A stretch of 64,000 nucleotides of DNA from an uncultured Christensenella sp. GTDB lineage: Bacteria > Bacillota > Clostridia > Christensenellales > UBA1242. Of the stretch, positions 21,972 to 30,791 are shown one piece after another. The DNA lies in NCBI GenBank assembly GCA_910584295.1, contig CAJTYR010000002.1, forward strand, positions 62,001 to 126,000, given 5' to 3'. The position numbers and the translations under genes are program-made. How positions within the stretch are numbered: the stretch's first letter is position 1; each line of letters opens with the position of its first letter. The notes under the pieces were generated by a model. That model did not search any database. It was given only the letters and a program-made list of their open reading frames with translations, and was not told where the DNA came from.

Positions 21972-23333
21972 TTATTTTTTCAAAATTTGATAGCCTTCTC
22001 TTGTGTCTTTAACTTCATAGCCAAGATTTGAAATCTCTTCGCGGAGTTTGTCTGCAAGCACGAAATCTCTGTCTTTTTTTGCTTGCCAACGCTTTTGTGC
22101 TAAGTCGTTGACATTTTCAGGGATTTCTTCATTTTCTTCTTCAAAATTTAATCCTAAAACTTGGTTAAAATTCATAAGGGTGTTGTAAACATCTTGGCTC
22201 TTGGTTTCTTTCAGCATTTTCAAAACAACAGCAATTGCTTTTGGCATGTTAAGGTCATCATTTATGCTTTGCAAAAATTCCTCTTCATATTTTCTTGTGT
22301 CAACTTTTGCCGAGCCGTTTTTATGATCTTTTGCCAAAGTTTTGATGTTTTTGATTGTTGCTTTTGCCATGTCAAGAGCGTCAAAAGTGAAATTTTGTTG
22401 TTTTGAATAGTGAGCCATAAAGTAGAAAAATCGGAAGACTTCTGGATCATAGCCTCTTTCTTTCAAGTCTGACAAAGTATAGAGATTTCCAAGGCTTTTG
22501 CTCATTTTTCCACCATCAACCTGCAAAAACTCCAAATGCATCCACATTTTGACAACTTGGTGATCATAAAAGCAGTTGCTTTGAGCAATTTCATTTTCAT
22601 GGTGAACAGGTTTATGGTCAACGCCACCAGTATGAATGTCGATATGCTCTCCAAGGAACTTGTCTCCAATCACGGAACATTCAATATGCCAACCAGGGTA
22701 TCCCATTCCCCAAGGGCTTTGCCATTGCATGATGTGCTCTTTTGGAGCTTTGACCCAAAGAACAAAATCATAAGGGGAGTGTTTTTCTTCATCAACATCA
22801 ATTCTTGCACCAGCAAGCTTTTCATTTATATCCATGCCAGAGAGTCTGCCATAGTCCTTAAATTTTGCAATGTCAAAATAAATTCCTTTGCTTGTCTCAT
22901 AAGCATAACCTTTTTCCATGAGGCGACTGACGAATCTTATCATCTCTTCAATGACGCTGGTTGCTGGGACAATGTGTTCTGGAAGATCTATGTTTAAAAG
23001 GTGAGCGTCATTCATAAACACATCAGTGTAGAATTTTGCAATTTCCCAAGGAGTCTTGTGTTCTCTTTGGCTTGCAACAAGCATTTTGTCTTCGCCTTCA
23101 TCGGCATCAGAAGTCAAGTGTCCAACATCAGTGATGTTCATGACACCATCAAGGGTGAAGCCATTGAATTTGAGCACTCTTCTTATGTTGTCCATAAAAA
23201 GATATGCTCTGAAGTTTCCGATATGAGGATAATAATACACAGTAGGACCACAAGAATACATCTTGACAATCTTACCTTCGTGAAATGGAACCTCTTCTTT
23301 TCTTCTCGTAAGAGAGTTATAAAATTTAATCAT
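21972..23333 (-). CDS. cysS: cysteinyl-tRNA synthetase
   Basis: A 453-residue class I synthetase. The N-terminus MIKFYNSLTRRKEEV leads to MYSCGPTVYYYPHIGNFRAY, carrying the HIGH-like HIGN element and the first zinc Cys. The zinc site continues with HIECSV and the CIA/ENEIAQS region, and the KMSKS loop is GGKMSKSLGN. It charges tRNA-Cys. I start at the Met with a GGAGGAAATA site, giving a product nine residues shorter than the longest frame. It is read after a MarR-type regulator gene 48 bp upstream. No T-box leader is seen. Confidence 0.97.
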   Translation of the reverse strand: MIKFYNSLTRRKEEVPFHEGKIVKMYSCGPTVYYYPHIGNFRAYLFMDNIRRVLKFNGFTLDGVMNITDVGHLTSDADEGEDKMLVASQREHKTPWEIAKFYTDVFMNDAHLLNIDLPEHIVPATSVIEEMIRFVSRLMEKGYAYETSKGIYFDIAKFKDYGRLSGMDINEKLAGARIDVDEEKHSPYDFVLWVKAPKEHIMQWQSPWGMGYPGWHIECSVIGDKFLGEHIDIHTGGVDHKPVHHENEIAQSNCFYDHQVVKMWMHLEFLQVDGGKMSKSLGNLYTLSDLKERGYDPEVFRFFYFMAHYSKQQNFTFDALDMAKATIKNIKTLAKDHKNGSAKVDTRKYEEEFLQSINDDLNMPKAIAVVLKMLKETKSQDVYNTLMNFNQVLGLNFEEENEEIPENVNDLAQKRWQAKKDRDFVLADKLREEISNLGYEVKDTREGYQILKK

Positions 23334-23381
23334 TATTTCCTCCAATATGAGTTGGTGCAAGAATACAAAGCAAGAATTGCT

Positions 23382-23765
23382 TTATATCTTCTTGTTTAGA
23401 TATATGGAAAGAACATCCAAAGCGTGTTCAATTTCCGTGTTTCTTTCGTCAAAATTGCTGTTGAGTGTCTTAAGAAAAGCGGAAAGTTCTGCTTTTCCTT
23501 TTTCAGTGAGTGACATCATACGACATCGCTTGTCAATTTCGCCTTGTCTTGATGTGGCAAGACCTTCTTTTTCCAAGTCTTTTGCCATGAGAGCAAAGTT
23601 TGACTTCTTCAAGCCCAGTTTGTCAATGATCATGCTGACAGAAAGATTTTCATATTGTGAGATAAAATACAACATCTTAAACTTAAGCAAGTTGTTGTTT
23701 GCAATATGTTTTGTAAGATTTTCAGTTAGTGCTTCGATTTCCAGCAGTTTTTCGATGTTTTTCAT
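23382..23765 (-). CDS. MarR-type winged-helix regulator
   Basis: A 127-residue MarR-like protein: an N-terminal dimer helix (MKNIEKLLEIEALTENL), the HTH LSVSMIIDKLGLKKSNFALMAKDLEKEGL, the wing with RQGEIDKRCRMMSLTEKGK and a C-terminal helix. The D-K-R of the wing is the usual 'DxRxxxxxLTxxG' motif. The ATG of 23765 lies 7 nt after a TATAAT whose -35 is TTGCAA at 17 bp, and no Shine-Dalgarno sequence exists, so a leaderless mRNA is likely. It is divergent from recD2 and just upstream of cysS; its target is unknown. Confidence 0.85.
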   Translation of the reverse strand: MKNIEKLLEIEALTENLTKHIANNNLLKFKMLYFISQYENLSVSMIIDKLGLKKSNFALMAKDLEKEGLATSRQGEIDKRCRMMSLTEKGKAELSAFLKTLNSNFDERNTEIEHALDVLSIYLNKKI

Positions 23766-23772
23766 ATTTATA

Positions 23773-23801
23773 ATTATAAATAATGTGATTTTTTTTTGCA
23801 A
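23773..23801 (-). promoter_or_regulatory. promoter of the MarR-type gene, predicted leaderless
   Basis: On the minus strand TTGCAA (23796-23801), 17 bp, TATAAT (23773-23778), then 7 nt to the ATG. Confidence 0.75.
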
Positions 23802-23810
23802 GCATTTTGC

Positions 23811-23839
23811 TTGCCTTTTAGATAAAAAGTTATTAAAAT
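23811..23839 (+). promoter_or_regulatory. promoter of recD2, predicted leaderless
   Basis: TTGCCT (23811-23816), 17 bp, TAAAAT (23834-23839), then 6 nt to ATG 23846. Confidence 0.65.
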
Positions 23840-23845
23840 ATGACT

Positions 23846-26077
23846 ATGGCTTTAACAGGGACTATTGAAGATATCATTTATAGAAATGAAGAGAATGGCT
23901 ACACGGTGGCAAGACTGGAGAAAGATGACAGTATTGTGACGGTTGTGGGCAAATTTATTGATATTCAAGTGGGTTCACTTGTGTCTCTGAATGGAAAATT
24001 TGAAAAAACTAAATATGGCGTTCAATATGTCTTTGAGACATATGAAATTTCTATGCCAAAATCTCTTGAAGGCATTGAAAAATATTTGGGAAGCGGACTT
24101 ATTAAAGGTGTTGGACCAATCACTGCAAAGAAGATTGTGGAATATTTTGGAGAGCAAACTCTTGATGTGCTTGAATATGCTCCACATAAATTGTCCGAAA
24201 TCAATGGTATAAGTGAAAAAAAGGCAACTGAGATTGGTTTTTCTTTTAAAGAACATAAGCAGGTGCAAAACACAATCATTTTTTTGCAAAACTTTCAGAT
24301 AAGCACCAATATGGCACTTAAGATTTACAATATATATAAAGAAAAGACAACCGAAATAGTCAAAAACAATCCATACAAACTTGTTGAGGACATTGATGGC
24401 ATTGGTTTTTTAACCGCAGACCGCATTGCTCAAAATGCTGGCATACCAAAAGACAGCCTTTTCAGGATTAGGGCTGGGCTTATCTATGTTTTGAAAACCT
24501 CTTGTGAAAAAAATGGAAACACATATCTTCCTAAAAATATGCTTATGGAGCAAACCCAAGAAGCTTTGGAACTTTCATATGAACAAAATGAAGAAAAATT
24601 TAAGGATGCTTTTGATAGTTTGACACTTGATCGAACTGCTGTTGTGCATTGGCTTGATAATGTTGAAATTGTCATGCTTTCAAAATATTATTATTATGAA
24701 AATTCAATCGCTCAAAAACTTGTTTGGCTTGCAAATTGTCAAAAGAATGAGAAGTTTGATATTGCTGAAGAGATTGCACTTTTTGAAAAGCAAAATGATA
24801 TTGTTTTTCATGAGGAACAAAAGAATGCTGTTGTTGGGGCGATTAACAATGGTGTGTTTGTCATCACAGGAGGACCTGGAACAGGGAAAACAACAATCAT
24901 CAAGTGTATCCTTGAAATTCTGTCAAATCAGCAAAAAACGGTTGCATTGGCAGCTCCAACTGGACGTGCTGCAAAAAGGATGAGTGACAGCACTGGAAAA
25001 GAAGCAAAGACAATTCATCGTCTTTTGGAAGTTAATGCAATTCAAAATGAACAAAGCTACTTTGTACACAATGAAAGCAATCCATTAAAGATGGATGTTG
25101 TGATTGTGGATGAGGTTTCGATGGTGGATGCCGCACTTATGAGTTCTCTTCTTAAGGCACTGCCAAGAGATTGCAAACTTATTCTTGTTGGAGATAAGGA
25201 TCAGTTGCCAAGTGTTGGGGCTGGAAATGTGCTTTCTGACATCTTGCAAAGTGGAGCAATTAAATTTTGCATGCTTACAAAGATTTATAGGCAAGAAGAG
25301 AAGAGTTTGATTATCACAAATGCTCACCTTATCAATGAGGGAAAGATGCCGCTTATTGACAACACAAGCATGGATTTCTTTTTCGAAAGCAAAAATGACC
25401 CAGAAATCATCAAAAACACCATTTTGGATTTGGTTACAGTCAGACTTCCAAAGTTTTTGAAAGTTGAGTCTTCGCAAATTCAAGTGCTTGCACCGCTTAA
25501 GGCAGGGGTTTGTGGAATTGAAAACTTAAACAAAGTTTTGCAAGATAAAATCAATCCTCAAAGTGCTTCAAAACGCCAAGTTGAGTTTGCAAGGACAATC
25601 TTCCGTGAGGGCGATAAAGTTATGCAAATGAGCAACAACTATGATCTTGAATGGAAAAAACGTGGACTTTTTGCAGAGGAGTCTGGAAAAGGTGTCTTCA
25701 ATGGCGATATAGGCATCATTCAAACTGTCGATCCTCAAACAAGTGAGGTGGTTGTTGAGTTTGAAGATGGAAGAGTTTGCCTTTATACAAGACCTGATCT
25801 CCCAGATTTGTCTCTTTCTTATGCAATCACAATCCATAAAAGTCAAGGTTCAGAGTTTGATACAATCATCATTCCTGCAATTGCAGGTCCAAGCATAATA
25901 CTCACCAGAAATCTCATCTATACAGCCGTAACGCGTGCGAAAAAAATGGTTGTCATTGTGGGTGAAAAACAATATTTGCACAGGATGGTCTCAAACAAGT
26001 ACACCGCAACAAGATTTACCCTTCTTAAAAAACTTCTTATAACAGCAAACGAAAAACTTGAAAAAATGTTTGAATAA
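23846..26077 (+). CDS. recD2: ATP-dependent DNA helicase RecD2
   Basis: A 743-residue superfamily-1B helicase. An N-terminal OB-like domain (LTGTIEDIIYRNEENGYTVARLE) and helix-hairpin-helix repeats (GIEKYLGSGLIKGVGPITAKKI, IDGIGFLTADRIA) are followed by helicase motif I GGPGTGKTT (about residue 342), motif II VIVDEVSMVD, and a C-terminal ITIHKSQGSEFD and YTAVTRAKK. RecD2 acts 5' to 3' in DNA repair without RecBC. There are two possible ATGs six bases apart; I choose 23846 because the -10 hexamer directly abuts the first one. It is divergent from the MarR-type gene. Confidence 0.95.
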   Translation: MALTGTIEDIIYRNEENGYTVARLEKDDSIVTVVGKFIDIQVGSLVSLNGKFEKTKYGVQYVFETYEISMPKSLEGIEKYLGSGLIKGVGPITAKKIVEYFGEQTLDVLEYAPHKLSEINGISEKKATEIGFSFKEHKQVQNTIIFLQNFQISTNMALKIYNIYKEKTTEIVKNNPYKLVEDIDGIGFLTADRIAQNAGIPKDSLFRIRAGLIYVLKTSCEKNGNTYLPKNMLMEQTQEALELSYEQNEEKFKDAFDSLTLDRTAVVHWLDNVEIVMLSKYYYYENSIAQKLVWLANCQKNEKFDIAEEIALFEKQNDIVFHEEQKNAVVGAINNGVFVITGGPGTGKTTIIKCILEILSNQQKTVALAAPTGRAAKRMSDSTGKEAKTIHRLLEVNAIQNEQSYFVHNESNPLKMDVVIVDEVSMVDAALMSSLLKALPRDCKLILVGDKDQLPSVGAGNVLSDILQSGAIKFCMLTKIYRQEEKSLIITNAHLINEGKMPLIDNTSMDFFFESKNDPEIIKNTILDLVTVRLPKFLKVESSQIQVLAPLKAGVCGIENLNKVLQDKINPQSASKRQVEFARTIFREGDKVMQMSNNYDLEWKKRGLFAEESGKGVFNGDIGIIQTVDPQTSEVVVEFEDGRVCLYTRPDLPDLSLSYAITIHKSQGSEFDTIIIPAIAGPSIILTRNLIYTAVTRAKKMVVIVGEKQYLHRMVSNKYTATRFTLLKKLLITANEKLEKMFE

Positions 26078-26078
26078 A

Positions 26079-26106
26079 AAAAGTAGAAGTTTAAATTTCT
26101 ACTTTT
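26079..26106. terminator. bidirectional terminator between recD2 and a convergent gene
   Basis: AAAAGTAGAA / TTCTACTTTT stem with A and T runs on either side; it overlaps the end of the minus-strand gene at 26099. Confidence 0.75.
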
Positions 26107-26566
26107 CTCTTGCTTTTGATCCAGTGAAGGATGCTTTAGCTTGAGCCAAAAGCCCTAAACCAATTCCAGTGTAAGTTATGACACGGGAAAGAGTTTTATT
26201 GTCTTCTGCTTGCTTTTTGCTTTCTTCCGCTTTTGCCAACTGTTCTTTAATAACCACATATTCACTCTGTTTAATTTGATTGACGAGCTCGTTTGTTGGA
26301 GTCGCCAAAATTTCGCCTTCTTTTTCTTTAAAAACAGTGTAAGTAATCAAGCCAGCATCCAATTGGTCTCTATAATCTTGAATAAGTTGTTGAGAAAATG
26401 TGCAAACACATTGATTTTTAAGTATTTCAGCAGAATTGCTGTTGTTGCTGTTTATAACCTCTAGACCAATTCCACCTGCTTGGCAAAACAATGCAAGATA
26501 GAATAATGTCATTGAGCCAGACCAATCGGGGTGAGCTCTTTTTATTTCTATATTATTTTTTAACAT
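26099..26566 (-). CDS. unknown membrane-associated protein
   Basis: A 155-residue protein read from the ATG at 26566, which follows GGAGGACAAA. It has a hydrophobic segment after a polar start (MTLFYLALFCQAGGIGLEV, about residues 19-37), a helical, charged, Lys/Glu-rich part (about 95-125, KEQLAKAEESKKQAED), and a second hydrophobic segment near the C-terminus (VITYTGIGLGLLAQ). I do not recognise the family; the hydrophobic ends with a coiled helix between suggest a membrane anchor. Confidence 0.6.
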   Translation of the reverse strand: MLKNNIEIKRAHPDWSGSMTLFYLALFCQAGGIGLEVINSNNSNSAEILKNQCVCTFSQQLIQDYRDQLDAGLITYTVFKEKEGEILATPTNELVNQIKQSEYVVIKEQLAKAEESKKQAEDNKTLSRVITYTGIGLGLLAQAKASFTGSKAREK

Positions 26567-26631
26567 TTTGTCCTCCAAAATATACATTATGTTATCACTT
26601 TGCGCTGATTTTGTCAATACCATGAAATATT

Positions 26632-26660
26632 AAAAGCCAAACTAGTCGTTTGGCTTTTTG
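26632..26660 (-). terminator. terminator of the P-type ATPase gene
   Basis: AAAAGCCAAA / TTTGGCTTTT stem around the stop codon at 26642; both sides carry A or T runs, so it may act both ways. Confidence 0.7.
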
Positions 26661-29344
26661 TTTTTATTGGTTGTCTTTCTTGTTGAGATTGACTGATTTA
26701 TTTGCTTTTTGGTCGAGGGTTTTGTTGATGAAGCTGTTTTGCTTTTTGATGGTGATTTCTTTTTTAGGAAAGATTTTTTCTCTTTTTTCGCTTCTGGAAT
26801 TTCTTTGCTTAAGGCATCGTCTTCTATTTCAACAATTTCTTGACCTGCAACCATATTTGTTTCTTCATCTGGAGGAGTGTCTTGTTCATATTTGACAAGA
26901 ATATCTGTGATTTTTGCCATAAATTTGTTTTCTTTTGTTCCATTGGCAAGAGCGGTTTGTCTTCTTCTGACAAACCAACGCTTGACGAAGTATGCCAGCA
27001 CAACAACAAAAATTGAACAAACAATCATTGTGACAAGAATGATCATAACAGGTGGGGTGATGTCAGAAATTTTGAAGAAACTGCCAAGCCCCACAATTGC
27101 TGCAATGATAAGAATTCCAGGAAGTACAAAGCAGAAAGCTCTATACCAATTTATTGGAACGCAAATCGCCACCAAATTTACATAACTGATCATGGTCAAA
27201 AGCATGGTGCAAAGAGTTGTGTATTCTGTGGCAGAAAGAGTTGTGCTGTTTTCGTTTATAATGACAACGGTCAGAATGTTTATAAACATCAACATTGCAC
27301 AAGGTATGGTTTTTTTCATAACCTGTGGAATGAAATTTCCTCGGATAAGTTCGTCATTTGGTTGGAACGTCATCATAAAGGATGGCAATCCAATTACAAA
27401 CATTTCAATAAGGAGCATCTGACTTGGGGTGAAAGGATATGAAATTCGAAGTATGAGGGTTGAAATGCAAAGAAGAATTGTAAACAAGGTTTTCATCAAA
27501 TACAAAACTGAAGAGTTTTGAACATTGTTGACAATTTTCCTTCCTTCTTTGACAATTGATGGCAGTGCAGAGAAATTGCTTTCCATAAGCACAAGATGAG
27601 AGATGTTTCTGGCAACTTCACTTCCATCTGCCATTGCGATTGAACAATTTGCTTCTTTGAGAGCAAGAGTATCGTTGACACCATCTCCTGTCATTGCAAC
27701 AACTTTTCCTTGAGTTTTGAGAGTTTTTACAATTGTATGTTTTTGTTCAGGGGTTACACGCCCAAAAACGGTGAATTTGTCCGCAATCGCAGCAACATCT
27801 TGCAAACTCATACCTTCAAGTGAAATATATTTGTCGCTGTTTTCAACTCCAACACGTTTGGCAATTTTTGAAACGGTCAAGGCGTCATCACCAGAGATGA
27901 TTTTGACTTCAACATTGTTTTGTTTAAACCATTCAATGGTTTCAACAGCATCTTTTCTTATATGGTCTTCAAGAGCAAAAAACGCCAAAATTTTTCCATT
28001 TTTTCCTGCAGTCTTTTCATTGTAAGCGGCATTGTCTTCCACAAGAGCAATGACACGCAGTCCTTTTTCCATGAAAGATTTCATGGTTTTGATTTGTGCG
28101 TCTGTGATTTTGCAACCAATAAAACTTGTTGCACCGATGTAATAAGTCTTTCCATTTCGAAGTGTAGTTGCACTATATTTTCTTTGGGAAGAAAATTCAA
28201 CCACATGTTTCGCAATTGCAGAGATGTCTTTTCCAAAGTGTTCTGTCAGAGCCACGCTTGTTGCGTTTGATGATTTTTGATTTGCCAAAACGGCTTTCAT
28301 AAGTGTTTCAACTTCTGAAAGTTTCGCCCCATTCTGAAGAGAAACCTCAACAACATTCATTGTGCCATCTGTGATTGTGCCAGTTTTGTCAAGACAAAGG
28401 ACATTGGCTCTTGCAAGCATTTCAATTGAATAAATATTTTTAACCAAAGTTTTCTTTCTTGCAAGTTTCATGACACCAACAGTAAGCCCAACAGTGATAA
28501 GAAGATACATTCCAGCAGGGATCATTCCTTCAAGAGCGCCGCTGGTGCTTGTGATCGAGTCTTTGATGCTCGTGCCTGCAATGAAGAATTCTTTGCAGAA
28601 GGTGAGCGCTCCGACTGGAATCAAGATCAAAATGATGATTTTAATCAAACTGTTAAGATCTTTGAAAAGGTTTGAAGTTTGAGGTTTGAAATCCTTTGTT
28701 CTTTCGGCAACTGTTTGAATATAATTTCCTTTGCCTACTTTGTCAACTCTTGCATAACAAACACCAGATGTGATGAAACTTCCTGCCAAAAGGGTGTCTC
28801 CAACTGTCTTTTTGATGGGGTTTGATTCCCCAGTCAGCAAGCTTTCATTTGCTTCCACATCGCCTTCCAAGATGATGCAATCGGCAGGGATTTGATTTCC
28901 GTTCTCAAGAGAGATGATGTCATCCAAAAGCAGATCTTCACTTTTCACTTCAAGTGCGAACCCAGTTCTGATAGCTTTAATCTTTGGCACTGAGACCATG
29001 GAAAGTCTTTCAACAGTAATTTTTGATTTTATTTCTTGGAAAATTGAGATTGCTGTGTTTGCAATTACGACAAACAAAAACAACAAATCTCCCCAAGCAC
29101 CAACACACATGAGCGCCACAGCGATGATAATCCAAATCATGTTGAAAATTGTTAAGATATTTTTTCTTATGATTGTGAAATAGGAGTTTGATGTCCTTAT
29201 TTTTGTGTCGTTGACAAGTTTATGCTCTTTTCTTTCATTTATTTGTTCTTCAGAAAGGCCGTGTTCGATGTCGGTTTGATAACGCACAATTGGCACTTCT
29301 TGCAAGACTTGTTTCTTTTTCTTTTTTTGTTTTAATTTTTTCAC
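26642..29344 (-). CDS. P-type cation-transporting ATPase (HAD-IC, CtpE-like)
   Basis: A 900-residue P-type ATPase. It has the actuator motif LTGES (about residue 172), the phosphorylation motif CLDKTGTITDGT (Asp at about 317), MTGDGVNDTLALKEAN (about 553-568) and around ten membrane segments in the P2-like arrangement, ending in a 100-residue Lys/Ser/Thr-rich tail. The overall plan is like CtpE-type calcium or divalent-cation ATPases of Gram-positives; the ion is not determined from sequence. The start is GTG with a GGAAAAGTC region; the first ten residues are very basic (KKLKQKKKKK). Its promoter has a small CACTAGTG palindrome over the -10. Confidence 0.9.
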   Translation of the reverse strand: MKKLKQKKKKKQVLQEVPIVRYQTDIEHGLSEEQINERKEHKLVNDTKIRTSNSYFTIIRKNILTIFNMIWIIIAVALMCVGAWGDLLFLFVVIANTAISIFQEIKSKITVERLSMVSVPKIKAIRTGFALEVKSEDLLLDDIISLENGNQIPADCIILEGDVEANESLLTGESNPIKKTVGDTLLAGSFITSGVCYARVDKVGKGNYIQTVAERTKDFKPQTSNLFKDLNSLIKIIILILIPVGALTFCKEFFIAGTSIKDSITSTSGALEGMIPAGMYLLITVGLTVGVMKLARKKTLVKNIYSIEMLARANVLCLDKTGTITDGTMNVVEVSLQNGAKLSEVETLMKAVLANQKSSNATSVALTEHFGKDISAIAKHVVEFSSQRKYSATTLRNGKTYYIGATSFIGCKITDAQIKTMKSFMEKGLRVIALVEDNAAYNEKTAGKNGKILAFFALEDHIRKDAVETIEWFKQNNVEVKIISGDDALTVSKIAKRVGVENSDKYISLEGMSLQDVAAIADKFTVFGRVTPEQKHTIVKTLKTQGKVVAMTGDGVNDTLALKEANCSIAMADGSEVARNISHLVLMESNFSALPSIVKEGRKIVNNVQNSSVLYLMKTLFTILLCISTLILRISYPFTPSQMLLIEMFVIGLPSFMMTFQPNDELIRGNFIPQVMKKTIPCAMLMFINILTVVIINENSTTLSATEYTTLCTMLLTMISYVNLVAICVPINWYRAFCFVLPGILIIAAIVGLGSFFKISDITPPVMIILVTMIVCSIFVVVLAYFVKRWFVRRRQTALANGTKENKFMAKITDILVKYEQDTPPDEETNMVAGQEIVEIEDDALSKEIPEAKKEKKSFLKKKSPSKSKTASSTKPSTKKQINQSISTRKTTNKNKKPND

Positions 29345-29383
29345 GACTTTTCCTTTTTTAGTTTTTCACTTTAAACATTCACT

Positions 29384-29412
29384 AGTGTATTAAAATTTAT
29401 TCAAAATGTCAA
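29384..29412 (-). promoter_or_regulatory. promoter of the P-type ATPase gene
   Basis: On the minus strand TTGACA (29407-29412), 17 bp, TACACT (29384-29389). The -10 runs into the palindrome CACTAGTG, a candidate operator. Confidence 0.65.
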
Positions 29413-29423
29413 ATATATTTGAC
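29408..29423. promoter_or_regulatory. 16-bp perfect palindrome between divergent genes
   Basis: GTCAAATATATTTGAC. Its left arm contains the -35 of the ATPase promoter, its right arm a TTGAC on the other strand. It could be a shared operator, or just two -35-like arms. Confidence 0.4.
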
Positions 29424-29483
29424 TTTTTTAACTTTATAATCTAAATTATGAATATATGTTTAATCTTTTTTTGGAGTGGAATT

Positions 29484-30716
29484 ATGTTTATTGAAGTTTC
29501 AAAAAATCTTATTGACCTGTCCAAGTTTTTTCCAGAAAATTTGTATGTGGTTGGCGGATATGTCCGCAACAAACTTCTAAAAATCTCTTCTGGAGATGTT
29601 GACCTTGCAAGTTCGGTGGACATTGAAGAGGTTTCGAAGCGTCTTGATGGAAGTGAATTTTCTGTTAAAGTCAAAAACATCAGAACTGGCTCACTTCTTA
29701 TTAAAAAAGATGATGAAAGTTATGAATACACTTTTTTCAGAAAAGATGTCTATGGAAATGATGGCTCGCATGTTCCAGAGCGCGTGGAGAGAACAGAGGA
29801 CATTTTTGAAGATTCTAAAAGACGAGATTTTTCAGTTAACGCAATTTATTACAACATAAACAAAGATGAGATTGTTGATTTTTATCATGGAATCATTGAT
29901 TTGAAGCAAAAAGTTTTGCGTTGTACTCTCGCTCCGGAGCAAGTTTTAAAATCTGATGGTGAAAGAATTTTGCGTATGGTCAGAATTGCAGGCGAACTTG
30001 ATTTTTCAATTGACAAAAACACCTTCAAAACTGCAATAGAATTTGCTTCAAATGTTGGGGATATTTCTGGCTCAAGAAGATTTGCAGAAATTGAAAAAAT
30101 TCTTTATTGCGACAGAAGGTATTCGATCGGCAAGAGAAGCTTGAAAAGATCTCTTAAATTTCTCAATGAACTTAAAATTTGGAAAGTTATGTCTCTGAAA
30201 AATGAAGCGGTGAAATATGACATGGTATACAAAGTTGAGGACAGACTTTTGGGGCTTTTGATTGACATTGTTGACACTGAAAAACCAGAATGTCTGCAAG
30301 CATTTTTGGAAACTTTCTTAAAAGAACAACTTGGACTTGCTTCAACTCTTTCAAAAAAGATTTTTGACTATTTGGCAGGATATTATAATGCGCTTGCAGG
30401 AATGGCAAACAAAGAATACTTTTTTAAATATTATGAAGATTGGGCGGCTGTTTACAGTCTTCTTAAATGCAAAAGCAAAAGGGTGCTTGGAAAATATAAT
30501 TTCTTTTATAAATATATCATCGAGCATGGTTTGACTATTCAGGTTGCAAACTTAAAAATTTCAGAAAATGATATCAAAGCAAACTTTAAAAACATCGACA
30601 AGCGAAATTACAGCAAAATTCTGAACAATCTTTTGAGCAAAGTTTTCGATGGAAAGGTTCAAAATGAAAAAGCCTCTTTGCTTGCAGAAATTGAGAAAAA
30701 CCTTCAAAATTACTAG
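29484..30716 (+). CDS. cca: CCA-adding tRNA nucleotidyltransferase (class II)
   Basis: A 410-residue class II nucleotidyltransferase: YVVGGYVRNKLL (the GG(Y)VRD-type motif, about residues 20-30), SSGDVDLASS (the DxD metal site), SVNAIYYN and the GERILRMVRIAGELDF neck region. It adds or repairs the 3' CCA of tRNAs. The tRNA gene in this window already encodes CCA, so repair is likely a main task. I start at 29484, after GGAGTGG, which fits the family length; an ATG at 29448, preceded by TATAAT at 7 nt, is an alternative and would add 12 residues. Confidence 0.9.
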   Translation: MFIEVSKNLIDLSKFFPENLYVVGGYVRNKLLKISSGDVDLASSVDIEEVSKRLDGSEFSVKVKNIRTGSLLIKKDDESYEYTFFRKDVYGNDGSHVPERVERTEDIFEDSKRRDFSVNAIYYNINKDEIVDFYHGIIDLKQKVLRCTLAPEQVLKSDGERILRMVRIAGELDFSIDKNTFKTAIEFASNVGDISGSRRFAEIEKILYCDRRYSIGKRSLKRSLKFLNELKIWKVMSLKNEAVKYDMVYKVEDRLLGLLIDIVDTEKPECLQAFLETFLKEQLGLASTLSKKIFDYLAGYYNALAGMANKEYFFKYYEDWAAVYSLLKCKSKRVLGKYNFFYKYIIEHGLTIQVANLKISENDIKANFKNIDKRNYSKILNNLLSKVFDGKVQNEKASLLAEIEKNLQNY

Positions 30717-30736
30717 TTTTTTACTGGTAATTTTTC
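30706..30736 (+). terminator. intrinsic terminator of cca
   Basis: AAAATTACTAG / CTGGTAATTTT stem (one T-G pair) with a T-rich loop; it overlaps the last codon and stop. Confidence 0.65.
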
Positions 30737-30756
30737 TTTTATAATTAATTTTGATT

Positions 30757-30785
30757 TTGATAATTTTTTTCTAATTAGACATAAT
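30757..30785 (+). promoter_or_regulatory. promoter of the VanW-like gene, predicted leaderless
   Basis: TTGATA (30757-30762), 17 bp, CATAAT (30780-30785), then exactly 6 nt to the ATG with no Shine-Dalgarno sequence. Confidence 0.7.
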
Positions 30786-30791
30786 AGCAAT

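Noticed and set aside
23334..23381. T-box riboswitch for cysS
   Set aside because: The space between the MarR-type gene and cysS is only 48 bp and shows no T-box structure.
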